Of a DNA stretch of 64,000 bases, positions 60,436 through 64,000 are shown in pieces. The stretch's first letter is position 1. Each line of letters opens with the position of its first letter. The notes beneath the pieces are model-generated. The model was not told the origin of the DNA and searched no databases. It was given only the letters and a program-made list of their open reading frames with translations. Source of the stretch: Niastella koreensis GR20-10 (GTDB taxonomy: Bacteria > Bacteroidota > Bacteroidia > Chitinophagales > Chitinophagaceae); contig NC_016609.1 in assembly GCF_000246855.1 (NCBI RefSeq), positions 1,488,001 to 1,552,000 on the forward strand, written 5' to 3'. A program made the position numbers and the translations under genes.

Positions 60436-61170
60436 ATGTGCAGTACATGCGGATGTGATGGTGACGGCCATGAACAGGTGTTTATACAAACACAGGCCAA
60501 AAGCCATGAACACTTCCCCGGTAAGAAGATGGTGCAGGTGGAAAAGGATGTATTGTATGAGAACAACCTGCTGGCTGAAAGAAACCGCGGCTATTTTTCT
60601 GCCAAAGATATCCTGGCCATCAACCTCGTTAGTTCGCCGGGATCGGGAAAGACCACCTTACTGGAAAGAACGCTCACCGATTGCCGTGGCATGACCGGAT
60701 TTTATGTAATAGAAGGCGATCAGCAAACCACGCTCGATGCAGACCGCATACATGCCACCGGCGTACAGGTAGTGCAGATCAATACCCACAAAGGCTGCCA
60801 CCTGGATGCCAATATGGTACAGCATGCGGTACAGGGGCTGAAACCCGCTGACCATTCCATTCTATTTATAGAAAATGTAGGCAACCTGGTTTGCCCCGCC
60901 CTGTTTGATCTGGGCGAGCAGCAGCGGGTAGTGGTCATGAGTGTTACCGAAGGCGATGATAAACCGCTGAAGTACCCCGACATGTTCCATTCTTCATCGC
61001 TCTGCCTCATCAATAAAACAGATCTGCTGCCTTATGTGCCATTTGATATAAAAAAGGCGGCTGCAAACGCAAAAAGCGTCAATCCTTCCCTGGAGATCAT
61101 TGAGTGTAGCTGCACTACCGGTGAAGGCTTATCAAACTGGTATGAATGGCTTCAATCCAAGCGGTCATGA
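60436..61170 (+). CDS. hypB: Hydrogenase nickel incorporation GTPase HypB
   Basis: A 244-residue GTPase of the SIMIBI class that powers nickel insertion. The N-terminus MCSTCGCDGDGHE holds a Cys/His nickel site. The P-loop is NLVSSPGSGKTTLLE (about 56-70), followed by IEGDQQTTLDADRI, the ENVGNLVCPALFDLG motif with the metal-bridging Cys of the G domain, and NKTDLLPY for guanine. There is no long His-rich stretch, so it probably does not store nickel. It overlaps hypF by 4 bp (ATGA). Confidence 0.95.
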   Translation: MCSTCGCDGDGHEQVFIQTQAKSHEHFPGKKMVQVEKDVLYENNLLAERNRGYFSAKDILAINLVSSPGSGKTTLLERTLTDCRGMTGFYVIEGDQQTTLDADRIHATGVQVVQINTHKGCHLDANMVQHAVQGLKPADHSILFIENVGNLVCPALFDLGEQQRVVVMSVTEGDDKPLKYPDMFHSSSLCLINKTDLLPYVPFDIKKAAANAKSVNPSLEIIECSCTTGEGLSNWYEWLQSKRS

Positions 61171-63488
61171 ACATCCACACATATCATATTCACATCAGCG
61201 GACTTGTACAAGGTGTAGGCTTCCGCCCGTTTGTTAACCGCATAGCGGCAACCTTCGGCATTTGCGGAGAAGTATGCAACAGTACAGACGGGGTGCATAT
61301 CACCTTCAATGCTACGGAGACAATGGCCGTGGCATTCTACAATGATCTTATCCGCAAGGCGCCTGTACGTGCGGTTATCCATAAACAACGGTTGCAACGG
61401 GTGGCCGATCGTCATTTCGACGGTTTTGCGATCATCCCCAGTGCCTCGGGGGCCGGGATTCAAGTATTGATCACGCCCGATGTAGCGCTGTGCCCCGCCT
61501 GCCGGCGTGAACTCAATGACCCGCATAACAGGCGCCACCGGTATGCATTTATTACCTGCCCGGATTGCGGGCCGCGTTATTCCATTCTTACCGCATTGCC
61601 CTTTGACCGCGAACATACCACGATGGACTACCTGCAGCCCTGCGATGCCTGTTACGAAGAGTACAAGGGTTTGCAAAACCGGCGACATTACAGCCAAACA
61701 AATTCCTGTCCGGCCTGTCCCATTCACGTGCATCTCCATTCCCTTTATAACGGAGCGGTGATCCGGGAGCCTGCCATTATTCTGCAGGTTGTAAGGGAGC
61801 AGCTGGCCGAAGGAAAGATCGTGGCCGTAAAAGGAACAGGCGGTTATTTGCTGCTTTGTGACGCTACCAATGCAAGGGCTGTTCAACTGTTGAGGGATCG
61901 CAAACACCGGCCGCAGAAACCTTTTGCCGTGCTGTTTGCCAGTGTGGAAATGGCCAAAACAACTGTGCAGCTCCGTAAGGAAGAAGTGGAAGCCCTCGAA
62001 AGTGCGGCTGCACCTATTGTACTGGCCCGGCTACAGGACACCATCACAAGCGGCCTCTGTTGTGAAAAGGTTGCCCCCGGGCTTCATATCCTCGGCGTGA
62101 TGCTTCCCGGTACGCCCCTGCTTCAACTCATTGCACAGGAAGCGGGTTACCCACTGGTAGCTACCAGTGCCAATAAAAGCGGTTCACCCATCATTTATAA
62201 AGATGAAGAGGCGTTGACCGGCTTGCAGGGCATTGCTGATCTCATACTCATTTATGACAGGGATATCGTTGTACCGCAGGACGACAGCGTGATCCGTTTT
62301 ACCGGATCAGGGCAAAAAATAATTATAAGGCGCAGCAGGGGCTATGCACCCGGTTATTTTCCTGTTCCATTCGAAATGCCAGGCAGTGCTGTACTGGCCA
62401 TGGGGGGCGAACTGAAAGCTACCTTTGCCATTCTGGCTGCAGATCAGTTGTACATAAGCCAATACCTGGGCGATCAGGGCGCATGGGAATCGCAGCAAGC
62501 TTATGAAGCAACCCTGAACCACCTGAGTAAACTCCTGCACTTTACACCCCGTTGTATTCTGGTAGACCAGCACCCGAACTACCAGGTGTCTGCCCTGGGC
62601 CGGCAGCTGGGGACACAAACCACAGCCCGGGTAGTGGAGGTGCAGCATCATAAAGCGCATTTTGGCGCGGTGCTGGCCGAAAATAATTTACTGCAAACAG
62701 CCGGAACGATCTTAGGCATTATCTGGGATGGCGCCGGTTACGGGGAAGATGGCCAGGTATGGGGAGGGGAGGTTTTCCTTATGGAAGAGAACCAGATACG
62801 ACGGGTGGCGCACCTCGATTATTTTCAACAGTTGTTGGGCGATAAAATGAGCCGGGAGCCCAGGTTGTCGGCCCTCGCTCTCCTGCATGATCAACCGCAA
62901 TGGCGTCCACAACTGGAACAATATTTTACCGCCGGCGAATGGTGGTATTACTGCCAGTTGCTGCAAAACAATGCACCGGTGAACACCAGCAGCATGGGAC
63001 GCCTGCTGGATGGCATTTCGGCCCTCCTGGGCATAACAGCCATCAATACCTACGAAGGCGAAGCCGCCATGAAACTGGAGGCCCTGGCCGATACAGCTGC
63101 CGGTTCCCCCAATGACTATTACCGCATACCCGTTAAAGGGCAGCTGCTCGAATGGCAGTACCTGTTGCAGGGTGTTATGGAAGACCTTGACAGACAACTG
63201 CCCGCCAATTACATTGCCAGGAAAGTGTTTTGCTCACTTGCCAAACTGATAATTAGCCTGGCTATACAGTATGGCGTTAATAAAGTTGCCTGCAGCGGTG
63301 GCGTGTTCCAAAGCGCCCTGCTCACGGATATGATCATAGCCCTGAACGGGGAGGAAAGAACTTTCTATTTTCATCAACAGTTGAGTCCGAACGATGAATG
63401 CATAGGCTTTGGGCAGATCGCCTGCTTTTACCTGGGCCTGATACAACAGGCGCGGGAACGGGAAAAAGAAATACCTATAAACTATTAA
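61167..63488 (+). CDS. hypF: Carbamoyltransferase HypF
   Basis: A 773-residue enzyme that turns carbamoyl phosphate into the precursor of the cyanide ligands of the active-site iron. The ATG at 61167 overlaps the hypB stop and fits the family start (IHISGLVQGVGFRPFVNR). Domains: acylphosphatase (about 1-90), two zinc fingers (CPACRREL, CPDCGPRYS, CDACYEEY, CPACPIH; about 105-190), YrdC-like (about 200-385; KHRPQKPFAVLF, TSANKSGSPI) and Kae1-like (about 395-765; VQHHKAHFGAVLAENN with metal His, CSGGVFQSALL). It passes the carbamoyl group to HypE, which is not in this window. Confidence 0.95.
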   Translation: MNIHTYHIHISGLVQGVGFRPFVNRIAATFGICGEVCNSTDGVHITFNATETMAVAFYNDLIRKAPVRAVIHKQRLQRVADRHFDGFAIIPSASGAGIQVLITPDVALCPACRRELNDPHNRRHRYAFITCPDCGPRYSILTALPFDREHTTMDYLQPCDACYEEYKGLQNRRHYSQTNSCPACPIHVHLHSLYNGAVIREPAIILQVVREQLAEGKIVAVKGTGGYLLLCDATNARAVQLLRDRKHRPQKPFAVLFASVEMAKTTVQLRKEEVEALESAAAPIVLARLQDTITSGLCCEKVAPGLHILGVMLPGTPLLQLIAQEAGYPLVATSANKSGSPIIYKDEEALTGLQGIADLILIYDRDIVVPQDDSVIRFTGSGQKIIIRRSRGYAPGYFPVPFEMPGSAVLAMGGELKATFAILAADQLYISQYLGDQGAWESQQAYEATLNHLSKLLHFTPRCILVDQHPNYQVSALGRQLGTQTTARVVEVQHHKAHFGAVLAENNLLQTAGTILGIIWDGAGYGEDGQVWGGEVFLMEENQIRRVAHLDYFQQLLGDKMSREPRLSALALLHDQPQWRPQLEQYFTAGEWWYYCQLLQNNAPVNTSSMGRLLDGISALLGITAINTYEGEAAMKLEALADTAAGSPNDYYRIPVKGQLLEWQYLLQGVMEDLDRQLPANYIARKVFCSLAKLIISLAIQYGVNKVACSGGVFQSALLTDMIIALNGEERTFYFHQQLSPNDECIGFGQIACFYLGLIQQAREREKEIPINY

Positions 63489-63491
63489 GCT

Positions 63492-63737
63492 ATGTGCCTT
63501 GCTATACCAGGAAAATTATTAACCGTCAGTGCCCAGCTGGATGACACCTTCCGGAAAGGCAAGGTGTCATTTGGGGGCATTGTAAAGGAAGTGAACCTTT
63601 GCATGGTGCCCGAAGCCAATCCGGGCGATTATGTGCTGGTGCATGTAGGCGTGGCCATCGGCATCATCGATGAAGCGGAAGCGAAACAAACTTATACCTA
63701 CCTGAAACAAATGGGCGAACTGGAGGAACTGATATGA
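63492..63737 (+). CDS. hypC: Hydrogenase assembly chaperone HypC
   Basis: An 81-residue chaperone that works with HypD to carry the Fe(CN)2CO group and then docks to the large-subunit precursor. It starts with MCLAIPGKLLTV, the invariant HypC start with catalytic Cys2, and has GDYVLVHVGVAIGIIDE near 50-66. It lies 3 bp after hypF and overlaps hypD by 4 bp. Confidence 0.95.
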   Translation: MCLAIPGKLLTVSAQLDDTFRKGKVSFGGIVKEVNLCMVPEANPGDYVLVHVGVAIGIIDEAEAKQTYTYLKQMGELEELI

Positions 63738-64000
63738 AATACCTGACGGAATACAGAGACCCGGCCCTGGTGCAGCAATATTTGGAAGAGATCCACCGGA
63801 TTACCAAAGGCACCTGGACCCTGATGGAAATATGCGGCGGGCAAACCCATAGCCTGGTCAGGAACGGCATTCTGGAACTGCTGCCGCCCGGAATCAACAT
63901 GGTGCATGGTCCCGGCTGCCCGGTTTGTGTTACCAGTGTAGGCGTGCTGGATGAAGCCATCTGGCTGGCTGAGCAACCCAATACGATCCTTTGTTCATTT
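63734..64000 (+). CDS. hypD: Hydrogenase formation protein HypD (partial, cut by window end)
   Basis: The first 89 codons of HypD, an iron-sulfur protein that assembles the Fe(CN)2CO unit with HypC. The ATG at 63734 overlaps the hypC stop. Family motifs seen are MEICGGQTHSLVRNGI (about 31-46, with the first conserved Cys) and MVHGPGCPVCVTSVGVLDEA (about 57-76, with the CPVC pair). The C-terminal [4Fe-4S] part lies outside the window; hypE is probably next. Confidence 0.93.
   Translation, partial: MKYLTEYRDPALVQQYLEEIHRITKGTWTLMEICGGQTHSLVRNGILELLPPGINMVHGPGCPVCVTSVGVLDEAIWLAEQPNTILCSF

Overview
The window is chromosomal DNA of a Bacteroidota bacterium, most likely of the family Chitinophagaceae (Niastella/Chitinophaga type; the genus cannot be fixed from sequence alone). 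The reasons are a sigma/FecR/SusC/SusD unit, a type IX secretion sorting domain, an LptD/OstA/MlaD/amidase envelope locus, TAnnTTTG-type promoter words and Chitinophagaceae-style intergenic word repeats. I found no rRNA, CRISPR array, insertion sequence, integrase or phage genes.

Layout. 0-14 kb: envelope and housekeeping genes (TraB-family protein, OstA-like protein, MlaD, two tandem Amidase_3 paralogues, LptD, PlsC, Ung). 14-25 kb: a nutrient-uptake unit (ECF sigma factor, FecR anti-sigma, SusC, SusD, large VCBS/ASPIC-UnbV lipoprotein). 25.2-25.5 kb: a tRNA-Arg(UCU) gene whose anticodon loop is split by a 213-nt group I intron, followed by a terminator, a fragment of a tRNA 3' end and a GAF-domain gene fragment. 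25.9-28.7 kb: a T9SS-sorted adhesin-like protein. 28.9-36.2 kb: an AT-richer, decaying stretch (AI-2E transporter fragment, lone response regulator, a remnant of the SDR gene, and BON and CDP-alcohol phosphotransferase genes each cut by an in-frame stop), with intact genes between.

36.4-41.1 kb: a cluster built around a CarH/LitR-type B12-dependent photoreceptor-repressor: SDR-DUF2867, flavin reductase-like, TspO and SRPBCC genes run leftward, folE and carH run rightward, and a perfect inverted repeat lies in the divergent promoter. A second, decayed copy lies at 47.65-50.1 kb. It keeps tspO, the SRPBCC gene, carH and the same inverted repeat, but has only stubs of the SDR, flavin reductase and folE genes. 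folE of the first copy also has a frameshift in an A7 run. Between the copies lie low-GC orphan genes, a degenerate repeat array, a GH2 glycosidase, a DEAD-box helicase and a fatty acid desaturase.

50.2-64 kb: a hydrogen/anaerobic electron-transfer locus. Leftward from 59.7 kb run hydrogenase small subunit (Tat signal and O2-tolerance-type cysteines), large subunit, cytochrome b, maturation protease, a GltD-like NAD(P)H/ferredoxin flavoprotein and pyruvate:ferredoxin oxidoreductase. Rightward run a small His-rich membrane protein and hypA, hypB, hypF, hypC and hypD (hypD is cut by the window edge). The divergent promoter holds a near-consensus FNR-type box overlapping a perfect 13-bp palindrome. 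The gene content suggests H2 oxidation into the quinone pool plus a ferredoxin/NAD(P)H/pyruvate module switched by oxygen or redox state.
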